This document shows, piece after piece, positions 35,201 through 50,200 of a stretch of DNA of 64,000 nt. This stretch comes from Bugulina stolonifera (Eukaryota; Bryozoa; Gymnolaemata; Cheilostomatida; Bugulidae): the NCBI GenBank assembly GCA_935421135.1, contig OW285193.1, positions 11,642,099-11,706,098 of the forward strand. Direction: 5' to 3'. Every line of letters starts with the position of its first letter. Within the stretch, counting starts at the first letter, position 1. The position numbers were made by a program, and so were the translations under genes. Under the pieces are notes generated by a model. It ran no database searches. It saw only the letters and a program-made list of their open reading frames with translations, and had not been told where the DNA came from.

Positions 35201-38200
35201 AAACTCAATATTGTTTTCGCAGAAATTGGTTCTCTAAAGCAATAGCAAAGACAACATTTACTGAGTGTTTGTGATTCCATATACATTGTATATCCATCTT
35301 AGACTATTTAACACTGCTAGTTATCAGACAACTCTGAATAAGAGAATTATAGTAACTGACATGTAATAGTTCAATTGCTAAGCATATAAGATATAACCAG
35401 TGTTACTGATGTACATGCACATACCAGTTTGGCACCTATCCCCCGTGTACCCTAATTGGCAGCTACATGATGGTCCTGACTCTAAATTCTGGCATTCTCC
35501 ATTGTTAGAACAATAACCAGGGTGACAATTCTCTCCACTCACTGAGCACGTTGTACCAGCAAAGTTCTTTGGGCAGATACACTGGTACCCCATATCATTG
35601 TAAGCATTAATGCATACACCTGTAACAAGTATATTATTATATGGCCATGAGGGAACTGAAACCTGATAGCTTGAGCAGAAACTCAAGATAAAAAGACGAC
35701 ATAATCTGAAGTAAACTTGTTCCAAATGCAGAACGTCACGCAGAGAGAGATGATTTGTGTTGGATGAGATATCTTCAACATTCCGAGTCGACTGCCATCT
35801 TATAATGCAGACAACCACTACAATACCCTCCCAATTGGCGCCCACATTTATTCTGTTGATGAGCAACAACTATTCAATTCTTTTCTAATCAGCAGGAAGA
35901 GAATACTAGAGAAAACACAAAGATTAAGATTCCGAATACCTTCATTTTCACAGTTGACAGACGTACAGGCGTCTGCCAGGATAACTCCTTGAGCCTCAGC
36001 ATCCTCCATGTTAAAGTATCTCATCTCCCCTTGTACGATTAGATTATTTACAGTACCTGTGTTATAAATACATTCTAACTATAATACCGAGCGGGGTATT
36101 AGCCATGTATACGAGGGACGCGTAAACATAGGTCTATATTAATATGTTGTATAACATAATACTTGAGATTTTGTGTTCTAAGATCACAGTGTGTAATAAA
36201 GTGTAAGCAATTCCAGACATGAAGACGGAGATTATATTATAATTCAAGTGAATACCAGAGAAGGAGTTCTTATAGCCTGCATAGTCATCAACTAGTCCTT
36301 CAGGAACTCCAGCTAAATAAAGAGGTTGGTTTAGATTGAGTCCAATATAGTCTCCACCAGATGTGAACTCAATAGCCTCTCCATTCAGGGTCATAACAAC
36401 TGCAACGTAAAGAGGTGTGAATAAACATGTCAATTCTATCTAATAAAAATGTGAGACATTCAACATTTGAGTGGGGTGGGGATGTCCAATTTGCATGGTA
36501 CCAAAATCAGGGTTGAAAGGGAACGAATCTGCAGTAAAATGAGGAAAACTTGACAGCTATATGGGGCGGTGTGATCAATTTGATGTGAGGTTTGTGAATT
36601 TACTCGGAATACTGCTCCAATTGCCACACTACCTCCATTCTGATAAGTGACTTTTGCAAGTGTGCAACATATACTTTAATAAGCGTAAATCCCCCTTGAA
36701 AGACACAATACTGCATAATAGGGCCTTATTGAAATATCAGGGAACAAACAATATTCATCTAGAACTACATGTACTTTTTACTCATATGTTTTCAATTCAT
36801 AGCTGAATGATATGCCACTTAGTTTGGCACAGAACCCTAGCTTACATAGCAAAGAGTATTGAATACTGTGTGTTACAATGACATACTGTCTTTCTTGTTT
36901 CTGCTGATGCTGATGATGTTTGGTTCATTTAGTTTCACTTTGCCGACAGACACTACTTCCTCTGTATTTGAACCTAAATCAAACTTGAACAGAGCCAAAC
37001 CATCTGCAAGACCGAGGGCTATATAGTCTCTCGCGGCTCCATCACTAGCTTTCTGTGCCCCAGAATACAAGAGTAGACCTATGAAGTATAAATGATAACC
37101 ACAATGAACAATACGTGTGTATGACAAGTAAAGTGCACATGACCTGATAATATTCCCAAAGTTCTTAAATTGCTGAATACTACTTGTATGCTAATCTGTT
37201 GGAGATAGAGAAGTCTGTTCCTTCCATCTACAGAATGGAAAGAATATACAGTACATGTGTGCACTGTATCAATGGTTTGAAAGTTACATATCAATACGAA
37301 TCAGTGAATGGCACTAGAAGTATGCCCCCCCTCCCCCCCCCCCCCTCTGCACAATGCACTCAGCAAACAGGTAGCACATTTTGTAATGTACCATCTTGTG
37401 TCTACAAACATATATATTTTGTGGTTTGAGCTACATGTATATAATTAATATTATCTTCTAGAAGATAACGCAGAAAGATAAACCAGCTTGGCATACCTGT
37501 GTCTTCAGAAGGGGTAAAAGATATCTCTAAGGTCGTAGACAGATAGGCATCTTTAATCTCATCCAGTTTCAAGTATGAACCGTCATTCACAAACCCAGGA
37601 AGATAATCTGCAATCATAGAATTGTGTGCTATTAAATATATCATGACTTACTGAGTATTAGCAGATATGGAAAGTATAGTTGGGAGATAGCCTGGGTTCC
37701 GAACTCTCAAAAACAATTGCTTAGCCTCTAACTGAGAACTGCTAGGTTTCTGCATTTTATGTATAGCTGAAGTGAGCCTGGCTGTTTATTCAACACATAG
37801 CCTGGATGCCATGCATTTCATTCCTTTGGAATGCATGGCACCCAGGCTATGTGTTGAATAAACAGCTAGGCTCACACCACTACGTCTGTATACATGTATA
37901 TGTAAACTATGTACAATAAATAGAAAATAACATCTGCTTACCGTTCTTAGCTAGCTGGAATGTCTCTGTTGTTGAACCATAAGTGTTGCTAGCAACACAA
38001 GAAAACATACGAGAGCCTGAGGTCCAGTCTACAGGAACCCTTAGTACAGCCTCAGAACTCAGTATAGTATCATCACTACAAGTAGTAAAAGAGCGCTTAT
38101 AATTGGCTATTTAATTCGTAGAATCAGACTTGTAGTAAAATTATTGTCTAAAGTTCATTTTATGAAGGAATCATTGGCACATTCTAAAGAAACTTATGCA

Positions 38201-41200
38201 GCCATTACGCAGACTCCAAAAATACTTCTTCTGACATTTCAAGAAAATTATAATAACCATTATTTTAGGATTCCAGAAAGCATCGATCATGAATGTCAGC
38301 AACAGTTTCTCATAGTCCCAAGAAAGTGCAGGTTTTAACAAGTACCCACCACACTCTTCCAAACATACATCTAAATACAAATATTAGTATTGGGGTGGAC
38401 ATACCCTGGAATCGTCCACTCATACTTGACAACATCTTGACTATTGGCCCTACAGTCCACAGTTGCCTCTTTCAGTTCTGCTTCCAAAGTTACCAAGCAA
38501 GCATCTCCAGCGGTACGTATGCCACGGCACGATGATATTGTAGGTGGACCTGGACAAAAGTTTAAAAAAATAATGTAAATAAATTGCAAGATGTGATACA
38601 GTCTGGTGACCAGTTTGGTAGAGACTCTTGTTGACATGTACGTAGTGGGATGTTTGTGGTTCTGCAGCCCTCAATACAGTAACCTCTATCATAGCGAGGA
38701 CACATGCTCTTTCGAGCTATCTGCCAATAATTATGGGATGGAATAACAGATAGTAGATAACTACATGAATCTTATAGTAACTAGTAACAACCTTGTTAAA
38801 TAGCGCATTCCATCAAGTAAAAAAACAATGGTACATCTACATATAGATTTAGTACCAAACATGTACAATAGATAGCTACAGAAAACACTTCTTACCAGTT
38901 TTGACTCGAGGTGTAACAGTCATAGTGGTAGAACTAAAGAAGTCTATAGTGGAGGTCTCGTTCTTGTCTACACTGGGGTCTACTTCTGTGCTAGATAGTA
39001 GCAACAATGTAGATGACGGTAGTGCGGGTGTCGACAACATAGATTTAGAAGGTGTAGTTGTCAATGTTAATGTTGAGCTTGTTGTAGAGGATGTGGCAGA
39101 TGGGATGGAACCAGTTTCATCTTTTCCTTCTGCAGGTAGCCAAATTGATTAATTAAAAATAAGTTGGACGAGTGCTGTATACATTGTATTGTGTTAATCC
39201 CAAGGTTAGAAGCAGAATAGATGCCTCGCCATACTGAGAAATTGTGTACAGGTTTGTATGGAATTCCAGAGAATTTAGGTGTTCCATGCACCATCAGTTA
39301 CCCTGATGGACCCTGGCTAGAACTGTAGCATTAAAACCACTATGAATCCACTGTAACACACGTACATGTATATGATATGTAAAATAATAGCACAAATATT
39401 TTACTCTCTAAAAGGATTGTACTATCGCATTATAATTATAAATAGTATTATAATTATAAATCGTATTATGTATATCGTACTATATCACATAATCCCAGCT
39501 ACATTGTTACATATTATTATATCATCTGCACATTCAAGGAAAATAACAATGAGCCGTTATAGCGACGGCACGTACATTGATGGCTTCTTATTACTGATTG
39601 ATGCTGTCACTAACCTGATAGGGTCAAAGAGGCCGTAGCATTTATTTCCCCGTTCTCATTTGAGGCTGTACAGATGTAATCTCCCACGTTGCCTTCTGTC
39701 ACCACGTCTATGTAGAGGAGGTTTGAGGCCACACGTGTATTATTTGGCAGTTCTCCATCTTCTTTTTCCCATTTGAAACTAACAGCAGCTAAAGTCAGAC
39801 CCATATCATTACTGGTATGCACACTTACAAGTCAAGTAAGAACATTTCAGGATTTTCTACTGGTTTAAGAAGACGACAAATATTAAATAAAGAAAATTTA
39901 TATTCCAGTCCCAAATTATCTAAGAAATAATTTTAGAAAGCTGGTGATCGCAATATAAACCGGTACACTAGCGCTACCAAACTCAAAGAGACTAAAAACT
40001 TCTGCAGACTACATTAACTATCTAAATGTATAAAATTGAGAAAAGAACAAAAGTTAATGGGATGACTTTAACACATATCAAGAGCACAGTAGCATTTGAC
40101 AGCTCTCTTGTACAAAAGGTAGAGTATGAGAAAATTAGAAATGATGAATCAACATTTGGGTAGAGTATTTGATATAAATATAAACCTCGCAGATAATGGA
40201 GCAGCAAATTACATAATTAACACACATAGAGAGAAAGAGAGTTGGGTCAAAGTTCAAAATGATCAACTAAGGGAGAGCCAGGAATTTAAGCCCTTAATAC
40301 ATGGTGTCGACATATTCACCTGCGTTTTTGGAGGGGTCGAAACCCACACTAAATAGGGGACTTAATTACCTGCTTGATTGGTCATATCTGTCAAGAGGAA
40401 TAATTGGTTAAAATATCTATATGTGACGGCAGATTTCAAAAATATTTTCGACTAGGAAACCAACATTTTAATCACATGACTACACATACACGCAGTTCGT
40501 CAATAAAAAACATATCATTGTCACTACGAATCACTACGCTGTAATCTCATAAAGGCAATAAAATGAGATGTACATAAAGCGAAAAATTGAGATCTACATT
40601 TACATTACATAATATCAATGACTGAATTAGCTGCTTCATGCCACAGTATAAAAGTTTTATAAAAATAATGAGTAAACTCTTTTAGAAGAAGTGCATAGAG
40701 AGTACAGACGTACCGAGAGCCACACAGTCAAAGACGATACTGCTACCCCTGGGTACGACAGGCTGCGGAGGGTTGATCATTGCAAATACAGGAGGAGCAG
40801 GACCAGGTACACTGATGTCTAGATCAGATGATCGACTTCTACCAGACTTGCTTACTTGACATGTGTACAGGCCAAAGTCATTCACACTTAGAGGTCCAAC
40901 TCTGCAAATAAAAATATTGTGAGTGAAACTTCCCAGAAAGTTGTCCGTAAAAGTATAGAACCTACATGTATACTATATGCTACAGAAACAATGCTACTGT
41001 AAGATAGAGTCAGTACCTGAAGGTAATAGTGTTGACGGTGCCATCTGATTGGCTAAGAACAACCCCACTTCTAATAAGCTTGAGCATCACGCCATCGGTG
41101 TCACTGGAACAGGTGATGTTGATAACTTCTGCGTAAGCCATCTTACCATTGCTCGTCACTATCGGTAGTGCAAGTTCTGTGGTGTCTAGAGACTCTATAA

Positions 41201-44200
41201 ATACATTTCAACAAAATGGAAATCAAGAGACGACAGTAAATGTGCAATTTGTTTGAATTTGTAATTCAAATTAGGGAATAAGCTTGCAAGTTATATTCCA
41301 TTGCACCAAATCATTCTAGCATTGCTTTAGACAACATAATGAGAACATAATGACAAATCCTAATTCGATAAAATATTACAATGTACAGTGTATGTACCGT
41401 ATAAAAGCGTATAACTTTACTTTTTTAACATTGGACTAGACTAAATTTGTACAAGTTTTGTTAACTCACCATGTGTTGTTTTGTAAACAAACCTATTAAA
41501 TTCAAAACTGATCTGAACTACACGAACATAATACATTTCTACACCCATGCTCATGTTCCACATGGAACCATAACATTCTCCAAAACACGTCAACAGCATG
41601 AGCTACATACATGTACATGTATAATTTGTGTAAGTTGAACATTTTGTTGAACTTGCAGGATATGCCTAACTACTTGATGTGTTACATGTCAAGGACATTT
41701 GATTATGACATAATGAAGAGCCAGCAAATTAAAACTGTTCGCCTGCTTGGCGTTAGTTATTTTATACTGGCCTAAAAATATTTGGAACTATTTTAAAAAA
41801 ACACATAACAACTTAGGAAATCCATTTATTATTGTGAGTTATCCTAAAGTTACAAAACTAGATATCTCTGTGACACATACGCCAATAAAATATTATTATC
41901 TGGTACTAACATCGAAAATATAATATAAAAATATTTGTCAAAAACAATATTGTTATAATATATAGTAGCAGCAGCAATATCAGCAGTTAAGATTTATATT
42001 AGCAGACTACGCAAACGAGAATAATGAGTGTAAATGTAATTTCTCCAAAGACTAATCAGTAAAAACATCATGCAGCCATTGGATAATATATCGGTGGCAA
42101 ACTAATTCCATGGTTTTGTTACATTGATAGCTATCGTTAGATTTAAATTTGAAAAGTGAATATTGATATCAAGACGTGTAGAGCGACTGTGTATGACCTA
42201 TTGAACTGTGCAGCCAGTGACATGATTGGTTAAGCTGGGGGTATTGGACATGAACATGCATGCAAGCTTTTTTTTGACCTAGGGACAAAGGCTACAAGCC
42301 TACAGTTCTTAGTTTTACATGAAGGCGATCGACTAGTACTTTATTCAGCGGAAACAAGCAGTGTAAAGCAGTGGCATAGACATTGATTGTTTGCTTTTTC
42401 TATAGTTCAGATATCATTACACCAAGCAGCAAATTGTAACAACAGTATCGATGTCTATGCGATGCTAGTAGGTTAGTTAGTTATTGAATACAAACTAGAG
42501 TTCAATGTCAATGTATAGACTTATATGTTAAGCCTCTGTTTAACCTGCAATAATAACATAAACAGAAGGATAATACATGTTAATCTACATGTTGTACTAT
42601 ATTATGCTGTTAGAGGGGGTGCAACTCCAAAGACAGTCCCATGTTATCACATATAAGGGGATAAGTTATTCACTAAACATTAATGCAAGATAGTAATTAT
42701 GATATAATTCCAAAAAATAATCTCTTTGATTAAAAAACTTATACTTCATTGTTTTAATATTCATGTAACAATGTTGTGCATCAAATGCTAACCTCCCATT
42801 GGTCAACTAGTGAGTTAGTTTGGTTTCGTATTTTATATTGAATAATTATAGTGGTGGCAGGAGGGTAAAAGCATCTTAAATCATGTCACCATCTTGTTAA
42901 AGCTAGCCCTAGTCACCTGCATATAGGATATATACAGCATACCTTCATGCATAAGATGGTAAAGGGATAAAATAAAGCACAGGCTATTTTATTATATCAA
43001 TATATTTACCTAGTTTCAAAGATATGGAATCGGTCATTGGAGAGCCGTGTATATTAGAAGCAGTGCAGACGTACTCTCCTTCGTATGCTTTGTCAAAGTT
43101 GCTAATTCTACAACAAACATGCCATAATGTAGCATTCATCACCAATAGCCAACTGCAGTTATATCCACAAGTAATGTTGATGGCGTACGTATACAACTCG
43201 GGTAGACTCTAGTGTCACACAGATTACTTTATTTAAAACGTGGGAGGGTGGATAGAACTCTCTTTATGGTGAAATGGAATTAGAAATCCCTCCATGCATA
43301 TCTAGAAAATTATCCTATAAGCATCTATATTCTCTGGTAGAGCACAAAGGAAATATCGGACAAGCATTACGGGTTTTTAGGGCTGTATGAAGGAGTAACA
43401 TGTAAAGTGTGTAGTCTATGTATGAAGTACAATGTATACCATTACATGACAGACTATATAGTATACCATGTAGGTACTTACACCATGACAGACTATATAG
43501 TATACAGTGGATGTACTTACACCATGAGAGACTATATAGTATACAGTGGATGTACTTACACCATGACAGACTATATAGTATACCATGGATGTACTTACAC
43601 CATGACGTTATCTGTGATCTGGGCGTCAGACGGTAGAGAGGTACCATCAGCACGAGTCCACTCATAATAAACATCATCTCCAATAGCCTGACACCTCAGT
43701 TCTACCGATCCTCCAATTGACACGGAATCGGGTGGATTTGTTACCACCCTCACTGCGCTAACTGCTTCACCTGATTCACAGATACATTAATGTAATGCAT
43801 GTAGCGTGTGCATATACATATACACGTACACGTTCTTAACCATTTGCTAATTTGTTTCCAGTTTAATGGGTTTATGGAACAATTCTTTGCAGAAACCTTG
43901 CAAGCATAATGGCATGTAGTAATACAGTTATTACAGTGAGTAATACAGCGTTAGTCTGTCAATAGACTATCAGATCATTGCAATATACAGTACATGACAA
44001 CAGCTTTAAATAGTTGCAATACAGTAATACAATATTACCCTGTTGCAATACAGTATTAGCCTGTTGTAATACAGTATTAGCATGTTGTAATACGAGTAAT
44101 ACATTTACATAACACAACAGAAAGGATAAAATGTACAGTAGCTACAAGCACACACCTCCCAATGACCTTGTGTCCACCACGTCAAATCTGTAATCTTCAA

Positions 44201-47200
44201 TGATTGATGCCTCAGAAGTTGAGGCTGTGCATCTGTACGTACCTCTATCCGTTTCCTCCAAAGATCTGAAGCTAAAGGTATAGGCAAATACATTATATAT
44301 TGTTATATGTAAGTGCATACATGCGAGTATGATGTACGTGCAAGTATATGTAGATCTACATGTACATACAGTGTATATATTGTATAGATACGAGTACATG
44401 TACATACAGTGTATATTATATTGCATACATACGAGTACATGTACATACAGTGTATATATCGCATATATACATGTACATACTATACAGTATATTTATGTTG
44501 CCAGAGCAATACTTACGCAAGCGTATTGCCAGTTCTAATGATATTAGTAGGCAGAGCCTCGCCGAGTCTGTCCCAGCTAACTGTAGCGGAATCAAGAGAA
44601 GGATTACAGACGAGTTGGAGAGTTGATCCTTCTGCGTACTCATTGGGTTTGTTTGGATCTGGCAGACGGCCAACAGCATCCACTGAGACACTTAAACCAC
44701 TCTGTAGTGATAATCAGTTTATTATCAATTTACAAAACCTGTACTATATATACGTAGATTATACGTGTGTAAATAACGATTATGATTTACAAGGAGACTG
44801 CAAGATGATCAGCAGAATTAAACTCATAATTGCTACAATAATTTAAAACCATAAGTGATCATCATCACAAATAATGCCATAATACACAATACCACATGAA
44901 TGTAGTTAACAAGGGAAAATATATATACAACTTGTCCGCGTTCCATCAAATTCTTACAACAAGATGAAATTAACAGTCCAAGCAACTACAATCCTAGCCT
45001 GGATTCCCGACCTTCCATAAATAGTTTGGGTGAGTTAAGACTTAAGTATGGGGCTACTGCAGGACTTATTACAATCAACTACTACGAGGGACTTAGATGA
45101 CTTGGAACCCAAGCTAATACAAGTGAAAATTAAGTAAACTTACAGAGAGCGCATACATTCTATGCGTTGAGCTACCGCTGGCACCATTTGCCAATGTGGC
45201 CGTGCAGATGTAATAGCCAGCATCCTTGACCTTAAAGTCATATATTCTCAAGTACTGTCCACTAACAGCGCTGCCTTCAGGTAACTCAGCGCCGGCTTCC
45301 CCTCGACTCCACTTGATGGTAGCTGATTGAATATCACTGATACACCTCAAGTCAACCTACATTAAACCAAGAGAAAACGACTACCATTAACTACTTAGTA
45401 TGAGGATAGATTAAGTCTAATCCGTACCTTGTTGTGAAGCATTGTGAGAATTTGAACCCAATATGGTTATTGGGGTTCGATGCTCCGCTCATGTTGCTTA
45501 ATGTATAAGCCATCCCTTAGTATGCATGTTACATTTGCGATCACTGCGTCTATTAGCCACAGATAACCAACTATTGTGAGTTGGCTATATATGGCTGATA
45601 GACCCAGTGAATACGAAAACATACCATGCATGCTAATGAGATGGGGAGAATTGTCACCCCATACCCAATAGCTACCCTAAAGATATGTACTTCCATGTAC
45701 ATGTATATGACTGTATAAATTATAGTTAAGCTTACCGTTTCACCAACAGTGACTCCTTCCTTAGCTTCAATCGTAACTGAGGGTGTCTGAGGGTCAACTA
45801 TTACAGATCTGCTGACGTATAGAGTGTGGACCAGAGGCTCGGATTCACCGAAACGGTTTGAGGCTACACACAGGTATCGACCTTGGTCTCCCTGTTTAAC
45901 ATTCAGGATTCTACAAAATAATAATATATAATTGATTTACAGATACATCGTGGGTGCATATATCCTGTGTGATGGCACGTCATGTGTTTGATCTGCACAT
46001 GCCACACACATATAGATGATAAAAAAGGAAATCAGCATAAAAAAACGATTTTACAAAGATAATTTTATCATATTCAGAACCATGCACTTGTAGTCATATA
46101 GTTGTTTGTTGTCATACATTGTACATTATATTAGGTGAAATGAGCTGTTTAGGATAGCCTGGGCTCCAGACCATGGACATACAGGAGAGGATATCGAGTC
46201 AGATTAGAGCTCCCGAATTTCTTAATATAAGACAGCTTGAAAACTAAGCTAGTGTTAACTGTGTAAACCATGCACTACTTGGTCAGCATCTGCTTATCCA
46301 ATCAAGTAGCAGCACTGAGAACAGTGTTATTGGTGCCAAATTCATAATACACGTATCAGAAAACATGAACAAAACACTCATTAACACCCATAGATATACA
46401 AGTACAACGCCATCTATCTTGACACCTAGAATTATATACATGTACTACTAGAAAGCAAAGTTATTCTTGTCCAGATTCGATCCTTCTCAGATATTAGAGC
46501 TGTTAGGAATGTTCAAAGCCAATCTTCCACCTGCATACAAATGCATGTATTAAAACTAAATGTTTAGCTAACTGAAACAGCAATACATTGAGCACAAGGC
46601 CATTTCCCAGGCAACCAATAGTGAAGGCTAACTGTAGTGGCCATCTTGTTAGTAGACTACAATACTTCTAGATAACAGCGAGCGGCGACCCTTACGTTAG
46701 CCGAGCCCACCCAGGCGAGTTGCTCAAGGTAGCTGACTCAGGAAGTTCATCGCCTTCTCGTCTCCAAACAATATTGCTGAGCGTATCGGTAGTCTGGCAT
46801 GTCATGTAGACATCACTGCCGATGGATGCCTGGATATCAGTCTGAGGGCTACGAGGCCGAGCAGGCCTCACGCTGTCACCTGGTTCAATAAACAAACGCT
46901 TTAAGATCTCAGTATATGAACCTAGTGACTCGTCTACCGAAGTAGACGAGGCTACACAATTCCCAACTCACCGAAGAGATCTTGAATTAGACAATGAGTC
47001 ATCAGATAATTTCCCGTCCCCTTCACGTTTCCAAGATGTCCGCGCATCTCTGTCATCGGTAAAACAGGTCATTATAACAGAGCTACCTTCTTGGGACCTG
47101 TGAACTGTGGGTTCACCCGGAGCTGCCAAGGGTTTGGATGGTAGACCAACCTGTGCATCTTAGCAAAACAATGGCAGAGAAAATTACACTGGTGCAAATG

Positions 47201-50200
47201 TATTGAAGTTAGACATAATTGTTGGTTGATCAGTATGTTATACAGATACAACAAATATAGCAGATAGAGAGAGGGCTATACTAATAACTAATAATTTGTT
47301 AAATTATTACAGTATTAGTGCAAACCAGGCAGAGCGGGTGTAAATATGGACAGAGTTACTAGCACTAGTAAATCAAAGACGGCCTTTGGGTAATCAAGAG
47401 AAGATATTTTTAGTTAAATCATGGAGATTTATATAGACTAGATTATGATTGTGTTCTCACCAATAACATGAACTATAGCAGCAGTTGTTTTGGTAGTACC
47501 ATTGACATAGAGCGCTGTGCAATAATATATTCCACCATCTTTGCGTTTAATTCGGGGAATGATTAGTAGTTGTTTTTCAAAATAATGTTGAGACGGCAAA
47601 GCCGTTCCATTAGGTCTTGACCAACCTAACTGGCTGGCACCAGTTGGTCGTAGACATTCCAGCACAACCTGGCCATTCTCCTCAACCGTGTGTCGATTGG
47701 GTGCTGCAATGATGCTTCCTCCAGCCCCAGAGTTCCCTATATATAGTCAGCATGAGCAAAGCAAGCAGGGTAAGATGCAGCGGGACAGAAAAGGTGGAAC
47801 ACACAAATAATATAACCTATGCATGAGGTTGTTTAATTTTGAACAAGCTTCTTTGCATTCATTTATGTAAAGAAGAATCACCACCATGTATGTGACCTTA
47901 ATTCATCAGTTGAACCAGAAATAAAGCCAATGCATGTTAAAAATATTCTTGAACTCATTCACGTCTAATTGAAACAATAATGAATTCTGCTATTATTTGA
48001 GAACAATACAATCTCATGGTTAATACAAGTCATATTACCACATCAACTGACTTGTTTACTTTCAGTTCCAACAGCACATGGCTAGTTTGGGCAGCCACAA
48101 ACATGCATACAGTGTATGCACAAATGTTACAGTGGACATGTACAATGTTAATAGCAATTCAATCTAGCCTACTGCAAAATATATAATCTAACATACATAG
48201 TACATGTATACCCCGTATACGCCAGTAACCTAACATGCACATGATATACCTATCATAAGGAGATACAAGAAATTAATATGCACATGCCATACCTATAGAA
48301 ACACTGATGGTTGCAGACGGGCCAGTCCCGGCAGAGTTGACAGCGTAACAGAAGTATCTACCACCATCGTCAGCATTTAAGTTGTACAATCTAGAGATAA
48401 TGACAAATAATATTCATATAAAAATACACTATAGTTATACACTTAGTTAAAGTTATTGAGCGTTACACAGTAGGGACACACACACGACCTCTACTGCGCC
48501 TGAAGGTCAAAACATCTACAGTTAGTCACAACGTATGGTGGACATGTATATTACACAAACACCATAAAATACATGTTATGTACTCTACATACTCTAGCAG
48601 TTGGTTCTTGTCTGCCAGTCTGGAAGATGATGGCAGATTCTTTCCAGCTTCTCTAGTCCAAACGATTCTATCAGCTCCTGCAGGTAGAAGGCACTGCATG
48701 CGTATCACTCCTCCAACACTACCAGTATAGCTATTGTCTAAAGCGGAGGGTTGTCCTGGTCGTTCTGCAACATAAGCACATACTACATGGCATACAGTAA
48801 GTACATTATATAATAATAGCCCTAGGTAACTGCAGCTATGTGCATAATACATGTATGTGTCATAACATTACACATGTAAACAATAATCATCTGGTGTGGC
48901 CAAATTAACTAACAGCATTGCTCTATTAGAGCTACCAAATCTAGTATGAAGGAATGGAAGGAGTTGCATCACAGGCTATTGCATAGAAGCACTGTCTAGT
49001 GTAGGAGATGACTGATACAATAACATGGCTCACGGTTGGTATACTTACGGATCACTACAGGGCCACCACCTAAAATTGTACAACATAAGAGTTAGTTAAT
49101 ACATTCTATCGACGAGCAGATATTAACGTAACGTGTTTTACAGGTACGGAGAGTACACAATCATAGGGATCTTACGACCAAAAGGATTAAGTTCGTATTA
49201 CTATGTTATTGCATATAATAAGACCTTGTTGGTCTGGCAACCAATGAAATAGCAGGTGAGAATATACACGTGTATATATAAAAACAACACTCATCCTAAA
49301 GATTAAATATTAACTAAGTGAATCGAGTATTGGAGAACTTACCAGATACAAATACTTGGAAGGCTGCGGGTCTAGAACTGCCTGCTGCATTGCTTACAAT
49401 ACAGCGGTATGTACCTTCATTTGCTTCCTTTAGGTTTCTTATCCTGGAGAAAGTTGATAAATTTAATTTTAAATTTATTTATACGGAAAGTTCAAAGCAT
49501 CAGTCTACATATTATCACAGTCTACATATTATCATAGTCTAGGTCTTCAATCATAACCTTGTATCTTCTCATTATATTTATCATGTGCGTATCTCTTAAG
49601 TGATGTTTACTTTGATTTGAAAAAGTTTTTCCAACACTTGAAATATATTTGATGTACATTACACCTATGCTTATTAGTTTTACATGTAGAACATAAACAC
49701 ATAACAAAGTCATACTACATAAGATATAAAACATAGTCTGGGTTCCGTAACTGGACCAGCTAGGCCATTGGAGGATTAATTTAAAAGACTCAACAGTTAA
49801 GTATACCAGATACACGTACTCAAGTACTGCATTGTTGGTGTTAGCATTAGCTGGTAGAGCTCCATTGTCAAAGGTCCACCTGTAAGACACTGGAGTTGTG
49901 GAGGAGGCGTGGCATCGTAGAATAGCAGTGTCCCCTACTGCGTACTGGTTTCTTCCTTCACCTGCTCCACTACCTCTCACATTAGCATTGGTTGGAGGAC
50001 CTGAAAGATTGAATTATAATTTTGCGAATGAACATGTTGTATCAGCATAACACCATGAGTAAACAAGCTAGCTCACAGTTTGGTTTCCTAAAACTATACC
50101 AACATGCTTCAACCTCAAGCAGATGACCATGCACCAATATCCTTCAAACTGCAATGAAACTGTAAATTTGTGAATATGTAAGCACTGCAGTATACAGTAT

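Noticed and set aside
43407..43667. Plus-strand open frames with YTMTDYIVY repeats
   Set aside because: Antisense reading of the donor-repeating minisatellite.
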